Origin: Bacteroidales bacterium UBA6431
Lineage (GTDB): Bacteria > Bacteroidota > Bacteroidia > Bacteroidales > UBA932
Direction: 5' to 3'
NCBI GenBank assembly: GCA_002439095.1
Contig: DJOT01000021.1
Span: 68,578-132,577 of the forward strand
Length of the DNA stretch: 64,000 nucleotides
The notes under the pieces: generated by a model
What the model was told of the DNA's origin: nothing
Databases searched by the model: none
The model's input: the letters and a program-made list of their open reading frames with translations, nothing else
Translations under genes and position numbers: made by a program
Shown here: positions 1 to 7,751 of the stretch, piece by piece
Numbering within the stretch: position 1 is the first letter of the stretch
Layout of the letters: every line of letters starts with the position of its first letter

Positions 1-2
1 AG

Positions 3-434
3 GAACTGCCGGAATATAACGAAAGCAGGCTGGAACAAAGTCTTATAGAGGAACTTCAATCATTTCTTCTCGAACTTGGAAAAGGATTCACATTTGTCGG
101 CAGGCAACAGCGAATAACGATTGAGGAAGATCATTACTTCGTTGACCTTGTGTTTTATAATAGGCTGCTCAGGGCCTTCGTCTTGGTTGATTTGAAAATA
201 GGTCAGCTGAAGCATCAGGATTTGGGACAGATGCAGATGTATGTGCATTATTACGACCGCTGCGTGAAACTGCCAGACGAGAATAAGACCATCGGCATTG
301 TCCTTTGCCGAGACAAGAAAGATGCCCTGGTGGAAATGACTCTCCCAGATGAGACGAACCCGATATTCGCCAGCAAATATCAAACAGTACTGCCGAACAA
401 GGAGGAACTGAAGGCGCTTATAGAAAAGAAATAA
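3..434 (+). CDS. YhcG/DUF1016-family PDDEXK nuclease, C-terminal part (truncated by window edge)
   Basis: The reading frame is open from base 3 to the TAA ending at 434, so the gene begins upstream of the window. What is visible is the C-terminal nuclease domain of the DUF1016 family: a motif like VDLVFYN followed about 13 residues later by VLVDLKIG, which gives the D...(D)xK pattern of PDDEXK enzymes, then GQMQMYV and an ending FASKYQTVLPNKEEL. The same blocks occur in the complete paralogue at 62711-63796, although the two are clearly diverged. DUF1016 proteins are often found with restriction-modification or other defence genes; what lies upstream here is not visible. A stem-loop terminator follows at 449-493. 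Confidence 0.85.
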   Translation, partial: ELPEYNESRLEQSLIEELQSFLLELGKGFTFVGRQQRITIEEDHYFVDLVFYNRLLRAFVLVDLKIGQLKHQDLGQMQMYVHYYDRCVKLPDENKTIGIVLCRDKKDALVEMTLPDETNPIFASKYQTVLPNKEELKALIEKK

Positions 435-448
435 AGACTTCACAAAAG

Positions 449-493
449 AAAAAGTCTCAATCTCTTTGAAAATCAAGAGTTTGAGACTTTTTT
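449..493. terminator. bidirectional stem-loop terminator
   Basis: A-rich 5' side, GTCTCAA and CTCTT arms, an 8-base loop and matching AAGAG and TTGAGAC arms followed by a run of T. The A-run on one side and the T-run on the other allow it to terminate both the nuclease gene (plus) and tRNA-Ser (minus), which converge here. Confidence 0.75.
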
Positions 494-497
494 GCTG

Positions 498-586
498 CGG
501 AGAGGACGAGATTCGAACTCGTGGTACGGAATAACCCGTACGTCAGTTTAGCAAACTGGTGGTTTCAGCCACTCACCCACCTCTCC
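498..586 (-). tRNA. tRNA-Ser (anticodon GCU)
   Basis: On the minus strand the sequence folds into a class II tRNA: acceptor GGAGAGG pairing with CCTCTCC, anticodon arm with loop TTGCTAA (anticodon GCT), a long variable arm CGTACGG/CCGTACC and a T-arm with loop TTCGAAT. The long variable arm and the anticodon identify serine, reading AGC/AGU. CCA is not encoded. A consensus promoter lies at 620-650. Confidence 0.95.
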
Positions 587-619
587 CCGGTGTCCAGCCC
601 CTGACTATAGGCTGGACGA

Positions 620-650
620 CAAAGTTACAACAAAATCTTTGTTTTGCAAA
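620..650 (-). promoter_or_regulatory. Bacteroidota-type promoter of tRNA-Ser
   Basis: On the minus strand TTTG (647-650) is followed after exactly 19 bases by TAACTTTG (620-627). This fits the known Bacteroidota -33/-7 consensus TTTG-N19-TAnnTTTG, and lies about 34 bases upstream of the tRNA 5' end. Confidence 0.8.
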
Positions 651-666
651 TATCTTTTGCCGGCTC

Positions 667-1809
667 TTACTTCTTGCCAGTCAGCAGGGAGTAGATCTTG
701 TTGCTGACGTCGCTGTTTTCCTGGGTGCCTGCAAAATCGCGGGAGTGAGGCCCGTAGGCGAAAAGCGGAACCATTATGGGAGTGTGTCCCTTGGATGCGA
801 ACACACCCTGGATGAGGCCCTCTTCAGGAACGCCTCTGGATAGGGTGACGCCTCCTGTCTCGTGGTCAGCGCTGATGAGCACCAAAGTGTGCCCGTCTTT
901 CTCCGCGAAACGGATGGCCGCCTCGATGGCCTTGTCGAAGTCAAGGGCTTCGTCAACCATTCCCTGATAATTGTTCTTGTGCTCTTCCTTGTCGATGCGT
1001 GCGCCCTCCACCATGAGGAAGAAACCTTTCTTGGATCTTGCGGAGAGGAAATCAATAGCCATCTGTGTGGTGGCCGGCAGATAGTCGCCACGCTCCGGGA
1101 GAGTCACGCTTGGCGGGAAATAAGCCAGCTTGTCGCTATTGTCAAGGACTTTTTCCTGCCCTTCAGGAGAGTAGATCACATCAAATTGCGCCTTTATCTC
1201 TTCCTGTGTTTTCAGAGGAAGGCCCTCGAAGACTTTGCTGGAGCCGGCTGAGGCGAATACGAGGTGACTTGCCGGGAGGTCTGCCCAGATGGCTTCTGCG
1301 GCCCTGCGGTTGGTCTGGTGAGCGAAGAACGAAGCCGGGGTGGCTCCGTCAAGATTGTCGGTGGAAACCACCCCGCAGGCGAATCCGAGCGGCTCAAGCT
1401 TCTCCGGGAGATTCTGGAGAGGCTGGCGCTCAGTGTCCATACCGACGTAGCCGTTGTTGGTCTTGACACCGGTAGCGTATGCTGTGCCGGAGGCGGCCGA
1501 GTCGGTGGTGAAGTTGTCGGCGGACTGTGTGCGGACGTAACCGCAGGTCTTGAGGTTGGTCATCGTGAGTGTGCCGCCGTTGGCGTACATGGCCGAATTG
1601 ACCGCTCCGACACCCATTCCGTCCCCGATTAGGAGTATGACATTGCGTACTTTCGTCTCCTTGCCGTCGTTCTTGAATGACGGGGTGTAGCTGCTCTGCT
1701 GCTTGACATGGGCCTCTCCGGCCGTTGCTTTCACTTCTTTCCCCGGAGTCTGGGCAAACCCTGCGACTACCAGAGAGAGAGCGAGAATAGACGTGATGAT
1801 TCTTTTCAT
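667..1809 (-). CDS. secreted alkaline phosphatase
   Basis: 380-residue phosphomonoesterase of the PhoA superfamily, probably periplasmic. Residues 1-19 are a signal peptide ending near GFA-Q. The metal-binding start LLIGDGMG (Asp63) and the nucleophile motif TTDSAASG (Ser104) are clear, followed by VEGARID and SADHETGG, which carry further metal ligands. It would release inorganic phosphate from phosphate esters. It is the last gene of a three-gene minus-strand operon with a sulfatase and a C69 dipeptidase (gap of 12 bases to the sulfatase), so the operon looks devoted to extracytoplasmic scavenging of phosphate, sulfated compounds and peptides. The length is normal for the shorter Bacteroidota members. 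Confidence 0.93.
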   Translation of the reverse strand: MKRIITSILALSLVVAGFAQTPGKEVKATAGEAHVKQQSSYTPSFKNDGKETKVRNVILLIGDGMGVGAVNSAMYANGGTLTMTNLKTCGYVRTQSADNFTTDSAASGTAYATGVKTNNGYVGMDTERQPLQNLPEKLEPLGFACGVVSTDNLDGATPASFFAHQTNRRAAEAIWADLPASHLVFASAGSSKVFEGLPLKTQEEIKAQFDVIYSPEGQEKVLDNSDKLAYFPPSVTLPERGDYLPATTQMAIDFLSARSKKGFFLMVEGARIDKEEHKNNYQGMVDEALDFDKAIEAAIRFAEKDGHTLVLISADHETGGVTLSRGVPEEGLIQGVFASKGHTPIMVPLFAYGPHSRDFAGTQENSDVSNKIYSLLTGKK

Positions 1810-1821
1810 TTCTGATGAGTT

Positions 1822-3267
1822 TTATTCTCCCTTGAACAGGGGGAAGTTGTGATTCGGAATATGCGATTCTGTCATTAAGGCTTTGAGTTCCTCGACTTTC
1901 TCGGGCTTCTGTGCGGCGAGGTCGGTGGTCTCGCCGGGGTCGGAGTCGAGGTTGTAGAGCTCGTAGTGGTCTCCCGGTTTCTCTATGTCCAGGCGGATGA
2001 GTTTCCATGGGCCCTTGCGTGCCGCCTGGCTGCTTCTCTCCGCGAACTCGAAGTAGAGGTTGTCATGCTCCTGCTGGCCCTTGCGGCCTTCCAGCAGAGG
2101 CAGGAGGCTGATTCCGTCCATCGTTTCCTGTGTCTGCGTGCCGATGATGCTCCTGAATGTAGGCATCATGTCCCAGAACGAGCACATGAAGTCGGTCTGT
2201 TCTCCTTCCTTGATGTGGCCCGGCCACTGGACTATCATCGGCACGCGGATGCCTCCTTCGTAGAGGTCGCGCTTGTAGCCTCTCCACGGGCCGTTGCTGT
2301 TGAAGAAATCCGGATCTGCCCCGCCTTCGAGGTGCGGGCCGTTGTCGCTGGAGAAGATGATGATGGTGTTGTCGTAGACTCCCAGTTCCTTGAGCTTGGC
2401 GACGAGTTGCCCGACATATACATCAAGCCTTGTCACCATGGCTGCGAAGGTGGCGTGAGGGTATTCCTGGGAGCAGTAGCCTCCTATGCGGAAGCGCGGA
2501 TGCCCCTGATCTTCACCCTTGTACGGGGTCTCGGGGAAGGCTCCGCGGAATTTCGCGATGATGCTGTCCTGCGGCACGATGAGCTCTGCATGCGGAATGG
2601 TTGTAGGATACCAGAGGAAGAACGGCTTGCCGTCTTTTACGGAGGCTTCCATGAATTTCAAGGCCTCATCATGTATCAGGTCGGCTGAGTATGTGCCTTC
2701 TCCGTATGGGATCTCGTCTACATTGTCTGCAAGGATCACCTTCTCACGGTTGTCCCACAGGTGGTCAGGGTAGTAGCTGTGGGCGAGCGTCTGGCAGTTG
2801 TAGCCGTAGAATTTGTCCACCCCCTGCTCGTTCGGGTCTCCGGTTGAGGCTATAGGGCCGAGACCCCATTTGCCGAATGCTCCCGTAGCGTAGCCTGCGT
2901 CCTTGAAGTCGTGGAAGATGGTCTGCGCGCCCTCCGGGAGCGGGAACTGCCCCTCCGGCGGGACTTTGAGATTGCCGCGGATATATGTGTGTCCGCTGTG
3001 CGTGCCGGTCACAAGGCACGAGCGGGACGGGGCGCTCACGGTGGTGCCGGAGTAGCACTGTGTGAAGCGCAGGCCGTTGCCGGCCAGGGCGTCTATGTTC
3101 GGTGTGCTGAAGAGTTGCTGTCCGTAGCAACTGAGGTCTCCCCAGCCGAGGTCGTCGGCCAGGATGAACACCACGTTAGGCTTGGTCTGTACTTTTCCGC
3201 TCTGCCCGCAGCCGGCTATGGCTGTGCCGGCGGCAAGGGCGGCTCCGAATTTCGTGATTTTACTCAT
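1822..3267 (-). CDS. sulfatase, Ser-type, lipoprotein
   Basis: 481-residue sulfatase. Metal-binding NVVFILADDLGWGD lies near residues 31-44. The active-site motif is S78-A-P-S-R, so the formylglycine would be made from serine, not cysteine; in Bacteroidota such enzymes are matured by the anaerobic radical-SAM sulfatase-maturating enzyme, which is not encoded here. FSSDNGPH is a second conserved sulfatase block. The N-terminus ends in IAGC (Cys20), a lipobox, so the enzyme is probably a lipid-anchored envelope protein. The substrate (mucin, glycosaminoglycan or other sulfated glycan) cannot be read from the sequence, and no polysaccharide-utilisation genes are adjacent. Its ATG overlaps the stop of the upstream dipeptidase gene by one base. 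Confidence 0.92.
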   Translation of the reverse strand: MSKITKFGAALAAGTAIAGCGQSGKVQTKPNVVFILADDLGWGDLSCYGQQLFSTPNIDALAGNGLRFTQCYSGTTVSAPSRSCLVTGTHSGHTYIRGNLKVPPEGQFPLPEGAQTIFHDFKDAGYATGAFGKWGLGPIASTGDPNEQGVDKFYGYNCQTLAHSYYPDHLWDNREKVILADNVDEIPYGEGTYSADLIHDEALKFMEASVKDGKPFFLWYPTTIPHAELIVPQDSIIAKFRGAFPETPYKGEDQGHPRFRIGGYCSQEYPHATFAAMVTRLDVYVGQLVAKLKELGVYDNTIIIFSSDNGPHLEGGADPDFFNSNGPWRGYKRDLYEGGIRVPMIVQWPGHIKEGEQTDFMCSFWDMMPTFRSIIGTQTQETMDGISLLPLLEGRKGQQEHDNLYFEFAERSSQAARKGPWKLIRLDIEKPGDHYELYNLDSDPGETTDLAAQKPEKVEELKALMTESHIPNHNFPLFKGE

Positions 3268-4964
3268 TATTTTGATTCAAGTGTTTTACCGTTGTCTTTG
3301 GCGACCGCCTCTTTCCACTTCTCGGTGTATCCCGGCTGTGTCAGGCCGGCAGGGATGCCCTTGGAGTGAGGGGAGTGGAGGAAATTGCCCTCTGCGTCCT
3401 GCGCCTTGACGTTCCCGTCAATGAATTTGACGAGCAGCAGTTCTTCGAGTTTCGTCCAGTCCGCAAACTGTGTCTGGGCGGTATTGACCGAGTATTCGGT
3501 AAGCAGTCTGATGACTTTGCTGCGCTTGCCACCGTCGAGCATGGCCACAGCCTTGCGGTCCATTTCCGGTATGGCTGCCGTCATCTGGTGGTTTTCGAAC
3601 TTGTCTGCGGCCTCGCGTACCACCGGGGCCATCTGGTTGTACATCTTGTAGCAGGCGTTGGCTACGCGGTTGCACATCCAGAACTGGGATGTGGCGCTGT
3701 AGTGGAGCATGTCTCCGTTGCCCTCGCTGAGGCATTCCGGGACTTCGCTGGCGTTGACATATATAGGGGTGAGGTATGATGTGGCGGCATCGTCGCAGCC
3801 GAACCAGATGAGGGCGCCGACTTCGTCCGGGAGGTATCCGCGTGACTGGGCTACAAACCAGAATCCTGTCTGCTGCGTGGCGATGGCCCTCTCGTTGACG
3901 TAGGTCTTGCCGTCGTACTCGAAGCTCATCGGCCTCCAGCGGTATGGCAGGGCGTTGCCGCCCGCTCCGATGTCGGTGGTCATGTCCATAGGGGTGCCCT
4001 CGAAGTGGTCACGCATCACGTCTGCCACGTCTTTCATCGTGATTTTCCTGGACGGCTTGATGAAGAGGGGCATCTCCCCCTTGAGATCGTACCCCATGGC
4101 GTAGTCTGTCCAGTCCGCGGCGGGGCGGGTCGTAAGGGCGCCGTCTTCAGCGGTGTAGGTGAAGCTGCCGTCGCCGAGGATGTTGAATGCGGCCCAGGCC
4201 CTGGCTTCGCAGGCGCGGGCTCCGCTGAAATCGAGCGGGTTGTAGGCGTCGCGGAAGCTGAAGTCCTTGTCCTCGCCGCTGAACCAGCCTTTTTCTCGTG
4301 CGAAACTGATCACGTCAGGGGCGTAGAGGCAGTTCTCCGGGTCGTTGAGGGGGAAGCGGGTGATGCGTGCCTGGTTGGCGTGGGCGCAGATGTACCCGTC
4401 GGGGATGCGCCTTGCGACCCAGACGATGCCCTTGTTGCCCTTTCCCTTGCCGACAAGATCCATCACCCAGGCTTCCTTGGTGTCGGCGATTGAGAATGTC
4501 TCGCCCTCGGACGGGTAGCCGTAGGTGTTGGCAAGGGAGACTATAGTCTCTATGGCCTCGCGGGCTGTGCGCGCCCTCTGGAGAGTTACGTAGATCAATG
4601 AACCATAATCCATTATCCCTTCCGGGTCGGCCTGCTCCTCGCGTCCGCCCCAGGTGGTCTCGGCGATGATGAGCTGGTGCTCGTTCATGTTGCCCATGGT
4701 CTGATATGTCTTGGCAATCTGGGAGATCTGCCCGAGCGGCTTCTGAGTGTCCCATTCGTAGATGTCCAGCATGCTGCCCGGCTTGAAGCGTCCGGCAGGC
4801 GTGAAGTAGAGCTCTCCATAGAGCAGGTGCGAGTCTGCGGCGTATGAGACCATGCAGGAGCCGTCGGCGCTCGCGCCCGCCGTGATGATGACGTTGGTGC
4901 AGGCTTCGGCGCGGCTCGCATTGAGCAGCATAGCCAGAAGCAAGAGTGGCAGAATTTTTCTCAT
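3267..4964 (-). CDS. C69-family dipeptidase (PepD type), secreted
   Basis: 565-residue peptidase of family C69. A signal peptide ends just before Cys22 in the sequence RAEACTNVII; in this N-terminal nucleophile family that cysteine becomes residue 1 and is the catalytic group after processing. WVMDLVGKG and YICAHANQARI are further typical blocks. It should cleave dipeptides in the periplasm. It is the first gene of the minus-strand operon running through the sulfatase and phosphatase. A TAGATTTG element on the minus strand at 5004-5011 is a suitable -7 box, divergent from the next gene. Confidence 0.9.
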   Translation of the reverse strand: MRKILPLLLLAMLLNASRAEACTNVIITAGASADGSCMVSYAADSHLLYGELYFTPAGRFKPGSMLDIYEWDTQKPLGQISQIAKTYQTMGNMNEHQLIIAETTWGGREEQADPEGIMDYGSLIYVTLQRARTAREAIETIVSLANTYGYPSEGETFSIADTKEAWVMDLVGKGKGNKGIVWVARRIPDGYICAHANQARITRFPLNDPENCLYAPDVISFAREKGWFSGEDKDFSFRDAYNPLDFSGARACEARAWAAFNILGDGSFTYTAEDGALTTRPAADWTDYAMGYDLKGEMPLFIKPSRKITMKDVADVMRDHFEGTPMDMTTDIGAGGNALPYRWRPMSFEYDGKTYVNERAIATQQTGFWFVAQSRGYLPDEVGALIWFGCDDAATSYLTPIYVNASEVPECLSEGNGDMLHYSATSQFWMCNRVANACYKMYNQMAPVVREAADKFENHQMTAAIPEMDRKAVAMLDGGKRSKVIRLLTEYSVNTAQTQFADWTKLEELLLVKFIDGNVKAQDAEGNFLHSPHSKGIPAGLTQPGYTEKWKEAVAKDNGKTLESK

Positions 4965-4980
4965 TTTATCTTTTCTTTAT

Positions 4981-4988
4981 TAAATTTG
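4981..4988 (+). promoter_or_regulatory. -7 promoter element for the small secreted protein and pheS
   Basis: TAAATTTG matches TAnnTTTG 23 bases before the ATG at 5011. The upstream TTTG box is replaced by TTTT-rich sequence. It probably drives the 5011 gene and pheS together. Confidence 0.45.
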
Positions 4989-5003
4989 CGGTTTGACAAG
5001 ATA

Positions 5004-5011
5004 CAAATCTA
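5004..5011 (-). promoter_or_regulatory. -7 promoter element for the dipeptidase operon
   Basis: Minus-strand TAGATTTG matches TAnnTTTG and lies 40 bases before the start codon at 4964. No clear -33 TTTG at the right spacing, so this is only a half-match. Confidence 0.4.
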
Positions 5012-5412
5012 TGAAATTTTTTGGGATTATCATTTTGTTGTGCTTGCCTATCTGCCTCTCGGCCCAGCAGAGCCAGACCGACCCTGAAAAGGAAGAGAAG
5101 CAGATGCGGACGGCTATAGACTCTCAGATAGAGACATATACCAGGACTTTGAAACTTGAGGACTGGCAGGTTTTCTATCTGGACTCCATCATGACCCATG
5201 ACTACACCGCGATGAGGGATGAGGTGAAGTCCCTGAGCGAAGCGAAGGTGGGCAATGCCGATGCCTACCAGATGGTGCAGGACAAGTGGATGGAGAAGAT
5301 GTATCAGGCTTTTGACAAGGTTCTGGACCGGGATCAGTGGGCCAAGTACCAGAAGTCGGGGGCCGGGAGAGACAAGAAAGCCCGCGACAAGCGTGCCGCG
5401 AAAAGGAAATAG
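5011..5412 (+). CDS. small secreted protein of unknown function
   Basis: 133 residues when started at the ATG at 5011; a TTG 18 bases upstream is also in frame but lies almost on the -7 box, so I prefer the ATG. A signal peptide (MKFFGIIILLCLPICLSAQ) is followed by a charged, helical protein rich in Glu, Lys and Asp, with a Lys/Arg-rich tail (KKARDKRAAKRK). I do not recognise a named domain; the look is that of small helical periplasmic proteins common in Bacteroidales. It sits 3 bases upstream of pheS, so the two are probably cotranscribed. Confidence 0.7.
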   Translation: MKFFGIIILLCLPICLSAQQSQTDPEKEEKQMRTAIDSQIETYTRTLKLEDWQVFYLDSIMTHDYTAMRDEVKSLSEAKVGNADAYQMVQDKWMEKMYQAFDKVLDRDQWAKYQKSGAGRDKKARDKRAAKRK

Positions 5413-5415
5413 ATT

Positions 5416-6453
5416 ATGAATAGAGAAGATATAGACAGAGTCCTCTCGGAGCTTTCGGAGCTCAAGTGCAGGACGCAGAAGGAAGTTGAGGAGGCGCGGG
5501 TGCGTTTTCTTGGCAAAAAAGGTGTGATTACCGCTCTTTTTGATGAGTTCCGGGTTGTGGACAAGGAGAAGAAGAAGGAGTTCGGGCGGACGCTCAACGA
5601 ACTCAAGCAGGCAGCTCTCTCCAAGATCGAGGAGCTCCGTGACAGCGTGTCGGAAGACGGCGCGGTCGAGGGGGGCAAAGACGACCTTTCGATGCCCGGG
5701 GATCCGTACAAGCTCGGCTCGAGGCATCCTGTGTCCATCGTCCGTCAGGAGATAGTGGACATCTTCCGCAAGTTCGGCTATGATGTCGCCGAGGGTCCGG
5801 AGATAGAGGATGACTACCATGTCTTCGAGGCCCTGAACTTCCCTCCGAACCATCCTGCCCGTGACATGCAGGATACGTTCTTCGTGTCCACGGGACATCC
5901 CAATCCGCTGCTTCTCCGCACACATACATCAAGCGTGCAGGTACGCACCATGGAGTCCCAGAAAGTTCCTATCAGGGTCGTTTGTCCTGGAAGAGTGTTC
6001 CGCAACGAGGCCATCAGCGCCCGCGCCCACTGCATCTTCCACCAGATAGAAGGTCTCTATATAGATGAGGGTGTGACTTTTGCGGACCTCAAGCAGGCCA
6101 TTCTCCTGTTTGCCCGCGAGATGTTCGGGCCGGAGACACAGATCCGTATGCGTCCGTCGTATTTCCCGTTCACCGAGCCTTCCGCCGAAGTTGACGTGAG
6201 CTGCAACATCTGCCACGGCAAGGGGTGCAACATCTGTAAAGGCACCGGTTGGCTGGAGATTCTCGGTTGCGGCATGGTTGACCCCAATGTCTTGAAGGCC
6301 AGCGGTATCGACCCGGAGAAGTACAGCGGTTTCGCTTTCGGCATGGGGCTTGAGCGCATCGCGATGCTCAAGTGGAGGGTAAATGACCTGCGCCATTATT
6401 TCGAAAACGACATGCGTTTCCTGTCGGAGTTCGAGTCCGCTCCGGAAGTATAG
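5416..6453 (+). CDS. pheS: phenylalanine--tRNA ligase alpha subunit
   Basis: 345-residue class II aminoacyl-tRNA synthetase subunit, which charges tRNA-Phe as an alpha2-beta2 complex with PheT (not in this window). An N-terminal coiled coil of about 90 residues is followed by the catalytic core: HPVSIVRQEI, HTSSVQVRTM, motif 2 GRVFRNEAISARAH, FHQIEG and motif 3 GMGLERIAMLKW. A Cys-rich insert (CNICHGKGCNICKGTGW) precedes the motif WLEILGCGMVDPNV and could bind zinc; I recall such inserts in other Bacteroidota PheS proteins. A GC-rich hairpin follows the stop codon. Confidence 0.97.
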   Translation: MNREDIDRVLSELSELKCRTQKEVEEARVRFLGKKGVITALFDEFRVVDKEKKKEFGRTLNELKQAALSKIEELRDSVSEDGAVEGGKDDLSMPGDPYKLGSRHPVSIVRQEIVDIFRKFGYDVAEGPEIEDDYHVFEALNFPPNHPARDMQDTFFVSTGHPNPLLLRTHTSSVQVRTMESQKVPIRVVCPGRVFRNEAISARAHCIFHQIEGLYIDEGVTFADLKQAILLFAREMFGPETQIRMRPSYFPFTEPSAEVDVSCNICHGKGCNICKGTGWLEILGCGMVDPNVLKASGIDPEKYSGFAFGMGLERIAMLKWRVNDLRHYFENDMRFLSEFESAPEV

Positions 6454-6462
6454 GCTTATAGA

Positions 6463-6490
6463 GGGTCCCGCCTGTTGACGGGGCGGGCCC
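6463..6490 (+). terminator. GC-rich hairpin after pheS
   Basis: GGG-T-CCCGCC pairs with GGCGGG-CCC across a 9-base loop, with one bulged T. There is no proper T-run, so termination may be partial. It ends immediately before the preQ1-I candidate. Confidence 0.5.
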
Positions 6491-6520
6491 TGTGTTCTTG
6501 AAACCACGTTAAAAAACAAG
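6491..6520 (+). promoter_or_regulatory. candidate preQ1-I riboswitch controlling the transporter-queF operon
   Basis: The 30 bases before the transporter ATG fit the preQ1 class I H-type pseudoknot. P1 is TGTG (6491-6494) with CACG (6505-6508). Five bases lie between the last P1 guanine (G6494) and G6500, as in known aptamers. P2 is CTTG (6497-6500) with CAAG (6517-6520). Loop 2 is AAA (6501-6503), and C6504, just before the 3' strand of P1, occupies the place of the preQ1-binding cytosine. Loop 3 is an A-rich stretch (TTAAAAAA) ending in A6516, next to the P2 cytosine. P2 forms 4 bases before ATG, so ligand binding would block initiation. QueF, encoded next, makes preQ1. P1 is only 4 pairs with one wobble. 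Confidence 0.6.
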
Positions 6521-6523
6521 AAA

Positions 6524-7219
6524 ATGTCAAAAAAATTCAGCACCAGATTCCTGGTGATGGCGGTCCTGTTTGCGGTCTGCTTGATCACCTCAAATTTCTT
6601 TGTACCACGCGTATGGCAGGTTGGCCACCTGCCGTTGCAGCTGTCGGGGGCGGTACTTCTCTTTCCCGTTTCCTACATCCTCAACGACTGCCTCACGGAG
6701 GTCTACGGCTACCGTAAGTCGAGGCTTGTCATCTTCCTGGCTTTTGCCTTGAGCGCTTTCGTGGCTTTGATGTCCACCCTTGTCTGTCTGCTTCCGCCCC
6801 CGATCGAAGAGGGCAGCCGGGCTGTGGCGGACAGTTTCGATTCGCTGTTCATGATGGTACCCAAGACCACCGTCGCATCGCTGCTGGCATTTGTGCTCGG
6901 ATCCAATTTCAACGCGTTCATCATGAGCAAGATGAAGGTCGCCTCGCAGGGGAAGGCTTTCTGGATGAGGGCCATTGTGTCTTCTTTGGGAGGGGAACTT
7001 CTGGACTCCTGCATCTTCTGCCCGATTGCGTTCTGGGGGATAATGAGCCCGAAGGCGATACTCGGGATCATCCTCACCCAGGTCTGCGTCAAGACGCTCT
7101 ACGAACTTATAGTCCTGCCGCTCACTTCGCTGATAGTCAAGCGCTTGAAGCAGAAGGAGGGGGAGGATGCTTACGATGTAAACATTTCTTATAACCCTTT
7201 CAGATTGTCAGATATATGA
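6524..7219 (+). CDS. queuosine precursor transporter (VUT/YhhQ family)
   Basis: 231-residue inner-membrane protein with about six hydrophobic segments. The segment PVSYILNDCLTEVYGYRKSR is the characteristic block of the YhhQ/VUT family (COG1738), and GGELLDSCIFCPIAF is the second. The family imports queuosine precursors such as preQ0 or preQ1. The gene overlaps queF by 4 bases (ATGA), which supports a shared pathway. The leader carries a preQ1-I-like pseudoknot ending 4 bases before the ATG. Which precursor is carried is not determined by the sequence. Confidence 0.9.
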   Translation: MSKKFSTRFLVMAVLFAVCLITSNFFVPRVWQVGHLPLQLSGAVLLFPVSYILNDCLTEVYGYRKSRLVIFLAFALSAFVALMSTLVCLLPPPIEEGSRAVADSFDSLFMMVPKTTVASLLAFVLGSNFNAFIMSKMKVASQGKAFWMRAIVSSLGGELLDSCIFCPIAFWGIMSPKAILGIILTQVCVKTLYELIVLPLTSLIVKRLKQKEGEDAYDVNISYNPFRLSDI

Positions 7220-7674
7220 GTGACAGAAACAATGAAGGCCTGTCCGCTCTCGGGCGGAAGACCAGATATAGGGACGACTACGCCCCCGAGGTCCTGGAAA
7301 CCTTCGTCAACAAGCACCAGGGCAACGATTACTGGGTGAGGTTCAACTGTCCCGAGTTCACATCATTGTGCCCTATCACCGGGCAGCCCGATTTCGCCGA
7401 GATACGGATAAGCTACATCCCGGACGTGAAGATGGTGGAGAGCAAGAGCCTCAAGCTCTACCTGTTCAGTTTCCGCAACCATGGAGACTTCCACGAGGAC
7501 TGTGTCAACATCATCATGAAGGACCTCATCGCACTGATGGATCCCAAGTATATAGAGGTGACCGGACTCTTCACCCCTCGCGGAGGAATATCCATTTACC
7601 CTTATGCCAACTACGGGAGACCGGGGACAAAATATGAGGCTTTGGCAGAGAGCCGTTTTGCCTCGCACGAATAG
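7216..7674 (+). CDS. queF: NADPH-dependent 7-cyano-7-deazaguanine (preQ0) reductase
   Basis: 152-residue QueF of the short unimodular type. The catalytic segment SLCPITGQPDF holds the thioimide-forming Cys52 and the following Asp59; ESKSLKLYLFSFRNH is the QueF signature for NADPH binding. It reduces preQ0 to preQ1, the ligand of the riboswitch proposed upstream and the base inserted in tRNA by Tgt. It is translationally coupled to the transporter through a 4-base overlap. The queuosine finishing enzyme queH is also in the window at 41588-42229, but the rest of the pathway is not. Confidence 0.96.
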   Translation: MSDRNNEGLSALGRKTRYRDDYAPEVLETFVNKHQGNDYWVRFNCPEFTSLCPITGQPDFAEIRISYIPDVKMVESKSLKLYLFSFRNHGDFHEDCVNIIMKDLIALMDPKYIEVTGLFTPRGGISIYPYANYGRPGTKYEALAESRFASHE

Positions 7675-7700
7675 TTTTCGGCTTTTTTTCGTATATTGCT

Positions 7701-7730
7701 CCCCGGTCCGGCCTTTGCGCTAGACCGGGG
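7701..7730 (+). terminator. hairpin between queF and the S9 peptidase
   Basis: CCCCGGTC pairs perfectly with GACCGGGG across a 14-base loop, followed by ACTTCTTA. The T-run is poor, so it is a probable but weak terminator, or a leader structure of the next gene, whose start is about 20 bases away. Confidence 0.5.
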
Positions 7731-7751
7731 ACTTCTTAGTAAATGTATTAT

